Assembly: GCA_035943635.1 (NCBI GenBank)
Contig: DASZBX010000072.1
Coordinates: forward strand, 1-62,778
Direction of reading: 5' to 3'
Source: DASZBX01 sp035943635
GTDB taxonomy: Bacteria; Actinomycetota; Actinomycetes; Streptomycetales; Catenulisporaceae
DNA: 62,778 nt
Positions within the stretch are counted from its first letter, which is position 1. Each line of letters starts with the position of its first letter. This document shows, piece by piece, positions 1 to 49,941 of the stretch. Under the pieces are notes generated by a model that was given only the letters and a program-made list of their open reading frames with translations, was not told the origin of the DNA and made no database searches. The position numbers were made by a program, and so were the translations under genes.

Positions 1-12996
<12,996 letters not shown>

Positions 12997-12998
<2 letters not shown>

Positions 12999-13001
12999 GG
13001 A
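12997..13001 (+). promoter_or_regulatory. Ribosome binding site deciding the start of the second PKS gene
   Basis: GAGGA lies 10 bases before the ATG at 13012 and overlaps the stop codon of the preceding synthase. It supports this ATG over a TTG 39 bases upstream in the same frame, which would sit inside the previous gene and add residues unlike a docking helix. Confidence 0.6.
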
Positions 13002-13011
13002 CGGACCACAC

Positions 13012-39802
<26,791 letters not shown>

Positions 39803-39863
39803 AGACCGTGACCGTGACCACCGACCGGGACCAGCGCGGTCCCGGACGAGCCGAGGGAGCACC

Positions 39864-42800
39864 GTGACCGACCAGGGAAGCACTGTGACCGAGCAGAAGC
39901 TTCGCGAGTACCTCAACCGGGTCACGGTCGACCTCCAGCGCACCCGCCGGCAGCTGGCCGAGGCCGAGGCCGCCGGGCGCGAGCCGATCGCGATCGTGTC
40001 GATGAGCTGCCGCTTCCCCGGCGGCGTGCGCACCCCCGAGCAGTTCTGGCAGCTCTTGGTCGACGGCAAGGACGCCACCACCCAGGTCCCGGACGACCGC
40101 GGCTGGGACCTGTCCCGGCTCACGGCCGGCCAGGTGACCGGCCGGGGCGCGTTCATCGACGGGATCGCCGACTTCGACGCCGGCTTCTTCGCGGTCTCCC
40201 CGCACGAGGCGACCGCGATGGACCCGCAACAGCGGCTGCTGCTGACCACGGTCTGGGAGAGCATCGAACGCGCCGGGATCGACCCGGCCGCGCTGCGCGG
40301 AACCGCCACCGGGATCTACGCCGGAGCCGTGGACCAGGGCTACGCGCAGGTAGCCCTGAGCGCGCCCGAGGCGGTGCGCAACTTCATCGTCACCGGCAAC
40401 TCGATGAGCGTGCTGGCCGGCCGGGTCGCCTACGCGCTCGGGCTGGAGGGCCCGGCTCTGACCGTGGACACCGCGTGCTCCTCCTCGCTGGTCGGCCTAC
40501 ACCTGGCCGCGCAGGCGCTACGCCGCGGGGAGTGCACCCTTGCCCTGGCCGCGGGCGTCACGGTGATGGCGCTGCCGCTGGTCTACGCCGAGTTCGGCCG
40601 GCAGGGCGCGATGTCCCCGGACGGGCGCTGCAAGGCGTTCTCGGCCACCGCGGACGGCACCGGCTGGGGCGAGGGCGTCGGCGTGCTGCTGCTCGAACGC
40701 CTGTCCGACGCCCGCCGCAACGGGCACCCGGTGCTCGCCGTGATCAGCGGCTCGGCCCTGAACCAGGACGGCGCCAGCAACGGCCTGACCGCCCCGAACG
40801 GCCCCTCCCAGCAGCGGCTGATCCGGGCCGCGCTGGCCGACGCCGGCCTGAGCGCCGCGGACGTGGACGCAGTCGAGGCGCACGGCACCGGCACCACCCT
40901 CGGCGACCCGATCGAGGCGGACGCGCTGCTGGCCACCTACGGTCAGGACCGGCCCGCGGACCGGCCGCTGTGGGTCGGCTCGCTCAAGTCGAACATCGGG
41001 CACACCCAGACCGCCGCCGGAGTCGCCGGGGTGATCAAGGCCGTGCAGGCCCTGCAACACGGCCTGCTGCCGCAGACGCTGCACGCCGACGAGCCGACCG
41101 GGCACGTGGACTGGTCGGCCGGGAACGTCCGGCTGCTCACCGAGGCCCGCCCGTGGCCGCGGACCGACCGGCCCCGGCGGGCGGGCGTCTCGGCCTTCGG
41201 CATGAGCGGCACCAACGCGCACGTGATCCTCGAACAGGCGCCCGCCCCCGCGGCCGCCCCCGCGGCCGCCGCGCCGCGCCCGGCCCCTGCGGCGGTCGCG
41301 CCGTATGTCCTGGCCGGTCGCAGCCCGGCGGCGCTGCGAGCCCAGGCCGCGCGGCTGGCCGGGGCGCTGGCCGCCGACCCGGCAACCGACCTGGCCGACC
41401 TCGGCTTCTCCCTGGCCACCACCCGCACCGCGTTCGACCACCGCGCGGTCCTGCTCGCCGCGGACCGCGACGGACTGCTCGCCGGACTCGGCGCGCTGGC
41501 CCGCGACCAGACGGCCGCCGCGGGCGCGGTGGTCGGCGAGAGCGGTTTGGGCGTCGGCCGGACCGTGTTCGTGTTCCCCGGCCAGGGCGCCCAGTGGGTG
41601 GCGATGGCCCGCGAGTTGCTGGCCGAGTCGCCGGTGTTCGCCGCGTCGATCGCCGAGTGCGAGCAGGCCCTGAACGGCCTGGTCGACTGGTCGCTGACCG
41701 ACGTTCTCGCCGGCGCGCCCGGCGCCGCGTCGCTGGAACGGGTGGACGTGGTCCAGCCCGCACTGTTCGCGATGATGGTGTCCCTGGCCGCGCTCTGGCG
41801 CTCCTGGGGCGTGGAACCGGACGCGGTGGTCGGCCACAGCCAGGGCGAAATCGCCGCGGCCGTGGCGGCCGGCGGCCTGTCCCTGGCCGACGGCGCGAAG
41901 GTCGTGGCCCGGCGCAGCCGCGCGATCGGCGCGCTGGCCGGGCGCGGCGGCATGGTCGCGCTCACCCTGGCCGCCGAGGCCGCCGAGGCGCAGATCGCGC
42001 CCTGGGCCGGACGGATCTCGGTGGCCGCGGTCAACAGCCCGGCCGCCGTGGTCGTGTCCGGGGACCCGGACGCGCTGACCGAACTGGTCGCCCAGTGCGC
42101 CGACCGCGGCGTGCGCGCGACCCGGGTCGCCGTCGACTACGCCTCACACTCCGCGCAGGTCGAAGAGATCCGCACCGACCTGCTCTCGGCCCTGGCCGAC
42201 CTCGCCCCGCGCACCGGCAGCATCCCGCTGTTCTCCACCCTGACCGGCGACTGGCTGGACATGGCCGAGATGGACGCCGACTACTGGTACCGCAACCTGC
42301 GCGGCACGGTCCGGTTCGATGCCGCGATCCGGGAGCTGGCGCGGCAGGGGCACAGCGTGTTCGTCGAGGCCTCGCCGCATCCGGTGCTGACCGTGCCGGT
42401 GCAGGACACCGTCGAATCCGCGGGCATGCACGACGCGGTCGTCACCGGCACGCTGCGCCGCGACGAAGGCGGCCTGCGCCGCGCCCTGACCAGCGCCGCC
42501 GAGCTGTGGGTTCGCGGCGTGGCCGTAGACTGGGCGGTCGCGTTCCCGGGCGCCCGGCCGGTCGCGCTGCCCACGTACCCGTTCCAGGAGCGCCGGTTCT
42601 GGCCCGAACCGGCCGAACCGACTCAGGATGTTGAGCGAGCGCGGGAGGCGGACCCGGCCGACGCCCTGCGCTACCGCATCAGCTGGCGCCGGCTCGCCGA
42701 CCCCTCGGCCGCGGTGCTGACCGGCCGGTGGCTGCTCGCCGTGCCGGCCGGGCCGAGCCAGTCGCGCCACGCACAGTGGACCGCCAGCGCCCTGACCGAT

Positions 42801-45800
42801 CTCGGCGCGCAGGTCGACGTGCTCGAACTGGCTGCGGAGGACGCTGACCGCGGGCAGATCGCCGCTCGCCTCAGCGCCACCGGCGACAGCGCCCTGACCG
42901 GCATCGTCTCCCTGCTGGCCGTCGCCGAGCAGGCGCACCCGCAGCACCCGGCCCTGCCCGCGGGCACCGCGCTGACCCTCGCCCTGATCCAGGCCCTCGC
43001 CGACACCGGCAGCACGGCCCCGCTGTGGTGCGTGACCACCGGCGCGGTCAGCACCGGCGCCGCCGACCCGCTCACCGCCCCGCGCCAGGCGATGGTCTGG
43101 GGCACCGGCATGGTCGCGGCCCTGGAACAACCCCAGCGCTGGGGCGGCCTGCTGGACCTGCCCGCGGAACCGGACGACCTGGCCCGGCTCCGCTTCGGCG
43201 CCGCCCTGGGCGCCGCCGGAGACGCCGCGGGCGAGGACCAACTCGCACTGCGGCCCGGCGGCCTCTACGCCCGCCGCCTGGTCCGCGCCCCGCGCGCGGC
43301 GAACCCGGGCAGCAAGCCGTGGCGCCCGCGCGGCACGGTCCTGCTGACCGGCGCGACCGGCGCCGTCGGCGCGCACCTGGCCCGCTGGCTGGCCCGCGGC
43401 GGCGCCGAGCACCTGGTGCTGCCCAGCCGCTCCGGCCCGGACACGCCCGCCGCCGACCGGCTGCGCGCCGAGACCGCCGCGCACGGCGCCCGACTGAGCC
43501 TGCCCGCCTGCGACCTGGCCGACCGCGCCCAGGTCGAGCACCTGCTCGCCGAACTCGACGCGCAGGGCACCCCGGTCACCGCGGTGGTGCACGCCGCCGC
43601 CCTGATCGCCCTCGCGCCGCTGGACGGCTCCCCGATGGCGGGCTTCGCGGACGTGGTCGCGGCCAAGGCGGCCGGGGCCGAGCACCTGGACGCCCTGCTC
43701 GACCGCGACCTGGACGCCTTCGTCCTGGTCTCCTCGATCGCCGGGCTCTGGGGCAGCGGCGACCACGGCGCCTACGCCGCGGGCAACGCCTACCTGCACG
43801 CCCTGGCCCAGCACCGCCGCGCCCGCGGCCTGACCGCGACGACCGTGGACTGGGGCGTGTGGCGCACCGGCGACCCCGGCACGACCGCGGACACCGACCT
43901 GTTCAAGCTGGACGAGCACGGGCTGCGCCGGATGGACCCGGACACGGCCGTCGCCGCGCTGCAACAGGCGCTCGACGACGACGAGACGGTGATCGCGGTC
44001 GCCGACGTGGACTGGGACCGGTTCGCCCCGGTGTTCGCCTCCAGCCGCCCGAGCCCGCTGCTGCGCACGATCCCCGAGGCCCGGGCCGCCCTGCGCGGCG
44101 CCGAGGCCGAACGCTCGGACCCGGCCGCGGCCCAGCTGCGCGACCGGCTCGGCCGGCTGCCCGCCGCCGAACGCTCCCGCGCCCTGCTCAGCCTGGTGCG
44201 CACCCAGGCCGCCTCGGTGCTCGGCCACGACTCGGCCGACCAGGTGCCCCCGGGCCAGGCGTTCCAGGAGTTGGGGTTCGCCTCGCTGACCGCGGTCGAG
44301 CTGCGCAATCGGCTGAACACCGCGACCGGCCTGCGGCTGCCCTCCTCACTGATCTTCGACCACCCGTCCGCCGGGGTGCTCGCGGCGCACATCGAGGCGC
44401 AGCTGTTCGGGACCCCGGCCGACGACCGCCCGGCCGCCCTGCCGGTCACCGCGGCGCACGACGAGCCGATCGCGATCGTCGCCATGGGCTGCCGGCTGCC
44501 CGGTGGGATCGACACCCCGGACAAGCTCTGGCAGCTGCTGGTCGACGGCGGCGACACCGTCTCCGGCTTCCCGACCGACCGCGGCTGGCCCGCCGAAGCG
44601 GACCTGTACGACCCGGACCCGGACCGCCCGGGCACCACGACCACCCGGCACGGCGGCTTCCTGCACGACGCGGCCGAGTTCGACCCGGCGTTCTTCGGCA
44701 TCTCCCCGCGCGAGGCGGTCGCCATGGACCCGCAGCAACGGCTCCTGCTGGAGACCTCCTGGGAGGCGATCGAACGCGCGGGCGTGGATCCGCGGGCGCT
44801 GCGCGGCTCCCTGACCGGCGTCTACATCGGCGTAAACTACGGCGACTACGGCTCCGCGGTGGCCAGGTCCGGCCAGGGCGAGGGACACCTGCTCACCGGC
44901 AGCGCGCCGAGCATCGTCTCCGGCCGGATCGCGTACACCTTCGGGCTGGAGGGCCCGGCCGTCACCATCGACACCGCCTGCTCCTCGTCGCTGGTCGCGC
45001 TGCACACCGCGGCCCGCGCGCTGCGGGCCGGGGACTGCTCGCTGGCCCTGGTCGGCGGGGTCGCGGTGATGTCCACGCCCGGCGCGATCCTGAGCTTCTC
45101 CCGGCAGCGCGGCCTGGCCGGCGACGGTCGGTGCAAGGCCTTCGCCGAGGCCGCCGACGGGATGGGCATGGGCGAGGGCGTGGGTGTGCTGGTGGTCGAG
45201 CGCCTGGCCGACGCCCGGCGCCACGGCCGCCCGGTCCTGGCCGTGCTGCGCGGCTCCGCGGTCAACTCCGACGGCGCGAGCAACGGCCTGTCGGCGCCCA
45301 ACGGCCCGTCCCAGCAGCGGGTGATCCGGGCCGCGCTGGCCGACGCCGGACTGTCGGCCGCGGACGTGGACGTGATCGAGGCCCACGGCACCGGCACCAC
45401 CCTCGGCGACCCGATCGAAGCCCAAGCCCTGCTGGCCACCTACGGCCAGGACCGCCCGGCCGACCGTCCCGTGCTGGTCGGCTCGCTCAAGTCGAACACC
45501 GGGCACACCCAGGCCGCCTCGGGCGTGGCCGGGGTGATGAAGACGGTCCTGGCGCTGCGCCACGCCCAGGTCCCCCCGACCCTGCACATCGACAGCCCGA
45601 CCAGCCACGTCGACTGGGACAGCGGCGCCGTGGCGTTGGCCACCGGCCTCACGCCCTGGCCGCAGGCCGGTCGCCCGCGCCGGGCCGGGGTCTCCTCCTT
45701 CGGCCTGAGCGGCACCAACGCGCACGTGATCCTGGAACAGGAACCCGAACCGGCAGAGCTGGAGCCCGAGAGCGCTCCGGCGCGCGGACCGCTGCCGTGG

Positions 45801-48800
45801 GTGCTCTCGGCGCGTACCCCGGAAGCGCTGACGGCCCAGGCGGCCCGGCTGAGCGAGCACCTGGATCAGGCCGGATCAGTGGACGCCGCGGACGCCGGGT
45901 TCACCCTGGCCGGCCGCACCGCGTTCGCGCACCGCCGCGTCCTGGTCGGCGAGCCCGCGGAACTCCCGGACGTGCTGCGTGCCCTCGTGGCCGGGCAGGA
46001 CCCGGCCGCCGCGGTGTCCGGAATGCAGGACGCCGAGGGCCGCACGGTCTTCGTCTTCCCCGGCCAGGGCTCGCAGTGGGTCGGCATGGCCCGCGACCTG
46101 CTGGCCGAGTCGCCGGTGTTCGCCGAGCGGATGGCCGAGTGCGACGAAGCCCTGCGTGCCCATGTGGACTGGTCGCTGCTACAGGTGCTGCGCTCGGCGG
46201 GCCCGCTGGACCGGGTGGACGTGGTCCAGCCGGTGCTGTTCGCGGTGATGGTGTCGCTGGCCGCGGTCTGGCGGGCGCATGGCGTCGAGCCGGACGCCGT
46301 GATCGGCCACTCCCAGGGCGAGATCGCCGCGGCCGTGGTCGCCGGGGGCCTGTCTCTGGCCGACGGCGCCCGGGTGGTCGCGCTGCGCTCGCGCGCGATC
46401 GGCGAGCTGGCCGGATCCGGCCGGATGGTGTCCGTCGCGCTGCCGTTGCCGCAGGTCGAGCAGCTGCTCGTGCCCTGGGACAAGCGTTTGTCGGTGGCCG
46501 CGGTCAACGGCCCGGCCGCCGTGGTCGTCTCCGGCGAGGTCGACGCGGTCGCCGAACTGCTGGCCGCCTGCGCGGCCGAGGGCGTCCGGGCCCGGCAGAT
46601 CGACGTGGACTACGCCTCGCACTCGGCGCAGGTCGAGCGGATCGAGTCCCAACTGCTGCACGTGCTCGGCCCGATCACGCCGCTGCCCGCCGACATCCCG
46701 CTGTTCTCCACGCTGACCGGACAGTGGCTCGACACGGCGACCATGGACGCCGCGTACTGGTACGAGAACCTGCGCCGCACGGTCGGCTTCGAACCAGCCG
46801 TCCGCGCCCTCGCGGAGCAGGGCTTCACCACGTTCATCGAGGTCAGCCCGCATCCGGTGCTCACCGTCCCGGTGGAGGAGACCGTGGCCGACGCCGGGTT
46901 CGACGCCCTCGTGCTCGGCACCCTGCGCCGGGACGAGGGGAACCTGCGCCGCCTGCTGCTCTCGCTCGGCGAGGCCTGGGCCGGCGGGCGCCCGGTGGCC
47001 TGGCCGGGACTCTTCGCGGGCGCGCGCCGGGTCGACCTGCCGACCTACGCCTTCCAGCACGGGTCCTACTGGGCGCTGCCGGTCGCCGGGTCCGGCGGCG
47101 AGGACGTGGCCGCGGCCGGTCTGGACCCGGCCGGGCACCCCTTGCTCGGCGCCGCAGCCGAGGTCGCCGACACCGGAGAGATCCTGCTCAGCGGCCGGTT
47201 GTCGATCGCCACGCATCCGTGGCTGGCCGACCACGCGGTGTCGGACGTGGTCCTGCTGCCCGGTGCGGCGTTCGTCGAACTGGCATTGCGGGCCGCCGCC
47301 GAGGCCGGCTGCCCGGTGCTGGAGGAACTCACCCTGGAAGCGCCGCTGGTGCTGCCCGGGGCCGGAGCGCTGCGGTTGCAGGTGCGGGTCGGCGGGCCGG
47401 ACGAGAGCGGCAGCCGCCCGCTGACCGTGCACTCCCGGATCGAGGACGGGCTCGACCCGCACTGGATCCGGCACGCGGCCGGCAGCGTGACCGACCAGGC
47501 CGCCGCGCCCGCCGCCGAGCTGGAGAGCTGGCCGCCGGCCGGGGCGACCCCGGTGGCGGTCGACGACCTGTACGACGGGTTCGCCGCCTCCGGATACCGC
47601 TACGGCCCGACCTTCCAGTGCGTCCGGGCCGCCTGGCGGCGCGGCAACGAGATCTTCACCGAGGTCGGCCTGCCCGACCGCGACGACCTGGCCGCCGCGG
47701 CCTACGGCATCCACCCGGCCCTGCTGGACGCGACCCTGCACGGCATCTGGCTCGGCGCCTTCGCGGACGGCCCGGAGGCGGGCACCGCGCGGGTGCCGTT
47801 CTCCTGGAGCCAGGTCGCCCTGCACGCGTCCGGCGCGACCAGCCTGCGGGTGCGCCTGGTCTTCGCCGACAGCGGCGACGTGGCCATCCACGCCGCCGAC
47901 CCGGAAGGTCGCCCGGTGGCAACGGTCGCCGCCTTGGCGGTCCGGCCGATCAGCACCGACGCGCTCAGTTCGGCCGCCGTCCCGGACGCCTTGTTCCGGG
48001 TGGACTGGACGCCGCTGCCCGACCCGGGCCCGCACCTGCCGGAAGCCGGGCGCTGGGCCGCGATCGGCGCGCCCGGCCTGATCCCCGACACCCACCCCGA
48101 CCTCGCCGCGCTCACCGGCGCGATCGACCAGGGCGCATCGATCCCGGACGCGGTCCTGGTCGAGTGCCGGCCTGCTGCCGACGACGCCGCGAGCGTGCAC
48201 GCGGCCACCGCCGACGCGCTGGCGCTGGTCCAGCAATGGCTGGCCGACGACCGGTACGCCGACAGCCGCCTCGTCCTCGTGACCAGCGGCGCGGTCGAGA
48301 CGATCCCCGGCGAGGGCGCGCCCGACCTGGCCGGGGCGGCGGTGCGCGGCCTGGTCCGCTCGGCCCAGTCCGAACACCCGGACCGCCTGGTCCTGGTCGA
48401 CGCGCAGGACCCGGTCGAACTGCTCGCGTTGCTGCCCGCTGGTCTGGCGGCCGGCGAACCGCAACTGGCGATCCGCGACGGCCGGCTGCTGGTCGCCCGG
48501 CTGGCCCGGGTCTCCGCGGCGGCGACCGCCGCGGATTCCGCGCCGTTCGACCCGTCCGGCACGGTCCTGATCACCGGCGCGGGCGGCGTGCTGGCCGGGC
48601 TGGTGGCTCGCCACCTGGTCAGCGAGCATGCTGTGCGCCGGTTGTTGCTGCTCGGCCGCCGGGGCCCGGACTCGCCACAGGCCGCGCAGCTGTGCGCCGA
48701 CCTCAACGAGCTCGGCGCGCAGGCGGAGTTCGTTCGCTGCGACGTCGCCGACCGGGCGGACCTGGCCGCAGCCCTCGCGGGCATCGACCCGCAGTACCCG

Positions 48801-49910
48801 GTGACGGCCGTCGTGCACACGGCGGGCGTGCTGGACGACGGCGTCATCCGGTCGATGACCCCCGAGCGACTGGACACCGTGCTCCGGCCCAAGGTCGACG
48901 GAGCCCTGAACCTGCACGAACTGACCGGCGACCTGCCACTGTCCGCGTTCATCCTCTTCTCCTCCGCTGGCGGCGTGATCGGCAACGCGGGCCAGGCGAA
49001 CTACGCCGCGGCCAACGCGGTCCTGGACGCCCTGGCCGCCACCCGGCAGGCCCAGGGCCGCCCGGCCCAGTCCATCGCCTGGGGACTGTGGGACAAGCGC
49101 AGCGAGATGACCGGCGCCCTGGACGAGACCGGCCGGCGCCGGATGACCCGCGGCGGGGTGGCGGCCCTGTCCGACACCGAGGGCCTGGCCCTGTTCGACG
49201 CCGTGCTGCGCCAGGGCGCGGCCCTGCTGGTGCCGGTCCGCCTGGACCTGGGCCGGCAGCGGCCGCAGAGCCCGGCCGACGTGCCCGCGCTGCTGCGCGG
49301 CCTGGTCCGCAGTCTGGTCCGGCCGACCGCCGCAGCCCCCGCGGCCGCGGCCGACAGTCTGCGCCGGCGCCTGACCGAAGCCGGCGCACCGGAGCGCCGG
49401 GCCCTGCTGGAGGACCTGGTCCGGGAGAAGGTCGCCCGCGTGCTGCAACACCCCGGCGGCGCGGCGATCGACCCGCAACTGGCCTTCCAGGACCTCGGGT
49501 TCGACTCGCTGACCTCGGTCGAGCTGCGCAACCAGCTCAACGCGGCGACCGGGCTGCGGCTGCCCGCGACCCTGGTCTTCGACCACCCGACCCCCGGGGC
49601 GGTGGCCGACTACATCGCCGAACGCCTCGCGCCCGCGACCGAGGCGGCCGGGCCGGACCCGTCGGCGCACCCGGGCGCGGGCCACGACGACGAGTCGGTG
49701 CGCCGCCTGCTGGCCACCATCTCGCCGCAACGCCTGCGCTCGGCCGGACTGCTGGACGCGCTGATGCGCCTGCAAGACCACGGACCGGCCGCCCAGCCCG
49801 CGGCGGCGCGGCCCGGGCCGGACGCCGCGGAATCAATCGGGACGGAATCAATCAAAGACATGGACGTCGACGAACTGGTGCGGATGGCCCTCGGCGGCGA
49901 CCGTGCCTGA
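39864..49910 (+). CDS. bafAIV: Type I modular PKS, modules 9-10
   Basis: A 3348-residue synthase. The GTG at 39864 is preceded at good spacing by GAGGGAG; a second in-frame GTG at 39885, preceded by AGGGAA, is possible and keeps the docking helix (VTEQKLREYL). Domains by residue: KS (40), AT (568), KR (1157), ACP (1472); KS (1534), AT (2062), DH (2423), KR (2899), ACP (3212); C-terminal tail ending DMDVDELVRMALGGDRA, unlike the DELFDLLD tails of the other synthases. Both ATs are methylmalonyl type. The expected chemistry is a hydroxyl and then a methyl-branched alkene (bafilomycin C7 and C4=C5). The gene starts 61 bases after the previous one and ends 31 bases before the next. Oddities are in the module 9 ACP and the module 10 DH and KR. 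Confidence 0.93.
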   Translation: MTDQGSTVTEQKLREYLNRVTVDLQRTRRQLAEAEAAGREPIAIVSMSCRFPGGVRTPEQFWQLLVDGKDATTQVPDDRGWDLSRLTAGQVTGRGAFIDGIADFDAGFFAVSPHEATAMDPQQRLLLTTVWESIERAGIDPAALRGTATGIYAGAVDQGYAQVALSAPEAVRNFIVTGNSMSVLAGRVAYALGLEGPALTVDTACSSSLVGLHLAAQALRRGECTLALAAGVTVMALPLVYAEFGRQGAMSPDGRCKAFSATADGTGWGEGVGVLLLERLSDARRNGHPVLAVISGSALNQDGASNGLTAPNGPSQQRLIRAALADAGLSAADVDAVEAHGTGTTLGDPIEADALLATYGQDRPADRPLWVGSLKSNIGHTQTAAGVAGVIKAVQALQHGLLPQTLHADEPTGHVDWSAGNVRLLTEARPWPRTDRPRRAGVSAFGMSGTNAHVILEQAPAPAAAPAAAAPRPAPAAVAPYVLAGRSPAALRAQAARLAGALAADPATDLADLGFSLATTRTAFDHRAVLLAADRDGLLAGLGALARDQTAAAGAVVGESGLGVGRTVFVFPGQGAQWVAMARELLAESPVFAASIAECEQALNGLVDWSLTDVLAGAPGAASLERVDVVQPALFAMMVSLAALWRSWGVEPDAVVGHSQGEIAAAVAAGGLSLADGAKVVARRSRAIGALAGRGGMVALTLAAEAAEAQIAPWAGRISVAAVNSPAAVVVSGDPDALTELVAQCADRGVRATRVAVDYASHSAQVEEIRTDLLSALADLAPRTGSIPLFSTLTGDWLDMAEMDADYWYRNLRGTVRFDAAIRELARQGHSVFVEASPHPVLTVPVQDTVESAGMHDAVVTGTLRRDEGGLRRALTSAAELWVRGVAVDWAVAFPGARPVALPTYPFQERRFWPEPAEPTQDVERAREADPADALRYRISWRRLADPSAAVLTGRWLLAVPAGPSQSRHAQWTASALTDLGAQVDVLELAAEDADRGQIAARLSATGDSALTGIVSLLAVAEQAHPQHPALPAGTALTLALIQALADTGSTAPLWCVTTGAVSTGAADPLTAPRQAMVWGTGMVAALEQPQRWGGLLDLPAEPDDLARLRFGAALGAAGDAAGEDQLALRPGGLYARRLVRAPRAANPGSKPWRPRGTVLLTGATGAVGAHLARWLARGGAEHLVLPSRSGPDTPAADRLRAETAAHGARLSLPACDLADRAQVEHLLAELDAQGTPVTAVVHAAALIALAPLDGSPMAGFADVVAAKAAGAEHLDALLDRDLDAFVLVSSIAGLWGSGDHGAYAAGNAYLHALAQHRRARGLTATTVDWGVWRTGDPGTTADTDLFKLDEHGLRRMDPDTAVAALQQALDDDETVIAVADVDWDRFAPVFASSRPSPLLRTIPEARAALRGAEAERSDPAAAQLRDRLGRLPAAERSRALLSLVRTQAASVLGHDSADQVPPGQAFQELGFASLTAVELRNRLNTATGLRLPSSLIFDHPSAGVLAAHIEAQLFGTPADDRPAALPVTAAHDEPIAIVAMGCRLPGGIDTPDKLWQLLVDGGDTVSGFPTDRGWPAEADLYDPDPDRPGTTTTRHGGFLHDAAEFDPAFFGISPREAVAMDPQQRLLLETSWEAIERAGVDPRALRGSLTGVYIGVNYGDYGSAVARSGQGEGHLLTGSAPSIVSGRIAYTFGLEGPAVTIDTACSSSLVALHTAARALRAGDCSLALVGGVAVMSTPGAILSFSRQRGLAGDGRCKAFAEAADGMGMGEGVGVLVVERLADARRHGRPVLAVLRGSAVNSDGASNGLSAPNGPSQQRVIRAALADAGLSAADVDVIEAHGTGTTLGDPIEAQALLATYGQDRPADRPVLVGSLKSNTGHTQAASGVAGVMKTVLALRHAQVPPTLHIDSPTSHVDWDSGAVALATGLTPWPQAGRPRRAGVSSFGLSGTNAHVILEQEPEPAELEPESAPARGPLPWVLSARTPEALTAQAARLSEHLDQAGSVDAADAGFTLAGRTAFAHRRVLVGEPAELPDVLRALVAGQDPAAAVSGMQDAEGRTVFVFPGQGSQWVGMARDLLAESPVFAERMAECDEALRAHVDWSLLQVLRSAGPLDRVDVVQPVLFAVMVSLAAVWRAHGVEPDAVIGHSQGEIAAAVVAGGLSLADGARVVALRSRAIGELAGSGRMVSVALPLPQVEQLLVPWDKRLSVAAVNGPAAVVVSGEVDAVAELLAACAAEGVRARQIDVDYASHSAQVERIESQLLHVLGPITPLPADIPLFSTLTGQWLDTATMDAAYWYENLRRTVGFEPAVRALAEQGFTTFIEVSPHPVLTVPVEETVADAGFDALVLGTLRRDEGNLRRLLLSLGEAWAGGRPVAWPGLFAGARRVDLPTYAFQHGSYWALPVAGSGGEDVAAAGLDPAGHPLLGAAAEVADTGEILLSGRLSIATHPWLADHAVSDVVLLPGAAFVELALRAAAEAGCPVLEELTLEAPLVLPGAGALRLQVRVGGPDESGSRPLTVHSRIEDGLDPHWIRHAAGSVTDQAAAPAAELESWPPAGATPVAVDDLYDGFAASGYRYGPTFQCVRAAWRRGNEIFTEVGLPDRDDLAAAAYGIHPALLDATLHGIWLGAFADGPEAGTARVPFSWSQVALHASGATSLRVRLVFADSGDVAIHAADPEGRPVATVAALAVRPISTDALSSAAVPDALFRVDWTPLPDPGPHLPEAGRWAAIGAPGLIPDTHPDLAALTGAIDQGASIPDAVLVECRPAADDAASVHAATADALALVQQWLADDRYADSRLVLVTSGAVETIPGEGAPDLAGAAVRGLVRSAQSEHPDRLVLVDAQDPVELLALLPAGLAAGEPQLAIRDGRLLVARLARVSAAATAADSAPFDPSGTVLITGAGGVLAGLVARHLVSEHAVRRLLLLGRRGPDSPQAAQLCADLNELGAQAEFVRCDVADRADLAAALAGIDPQYPVTAVVHTAGVLDDGVIRSMTPERLDTVLRPKVDGALNLHELTGDLPLSAFILFSSAGGVIGNAGQANYAAANAVLDALAATRQAQGRPAQSIAWGLWDKRSEMTGALDETGRRRMTRGGVAALSDTEGLALFDAVLRQGAALLVPVRLDLGRQRPQSPADVPALLRGLVRSLVRPTAAAPAAAADSLRRRLTEAGAPERRALLEDLVREKVARVLQHPGGAAIDPQLAFQDLGFDSLTSVELRNQLNAATGLRLPATLVFDHPTPGAVADYIAERLAPATEAAGPDPSAHPGAGHDDESVRRLLATISPQRLRSAGLLDALMRLQDHGPAAQPAAARPGPDAAESIGTESIKDMDVDELVRMALGGDRA
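39981..44400 (+). other. PKS module 9: KS-AT(methylmalonyl)-KR(A-type)-ACP
   Basis: The KS has TACSSS, EAHGTGT and KSNIGHTQ. The AT has GHSQGEIAAAVAAG and YASH. The KR has TGATGAVG, VSSI, and Tyr/Asn in AYAAGN, with Trp in LWGSGD and no LDD (A-type). The ACP attachment motif is GFASL (Ser at 44283-44285), with Ala where nearly all such ACPs have Asp. No DH is present. Confidence 0.88.
44463..49630 (+). other. PKS module 10: KS-AT(methylmalonyl)-DH-KR-ACP
   Basis: The KS has TACSSS, EAHGTGT and KSNTGHTQ. The AT has YASH. The DH motif reads HAVSDVVLLP, so the conserved Gly of HxxxGxxxxP is Asp (47244-47246); HPALLD is intact. The KR cofactor loop reads TGAGGVLAG instead of TGGTGxLGG; Ser (FSSA), Tyr/Asn (NYAAAN) and LDD are intact. 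The ACP has GFDSLTSVEL. Activity is probable but less certain than in sister modules. Confidence 0.85.
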
Positions 49911-49941
49911 CACCACCGGACCGACCGGGAGAGGACTGTAG

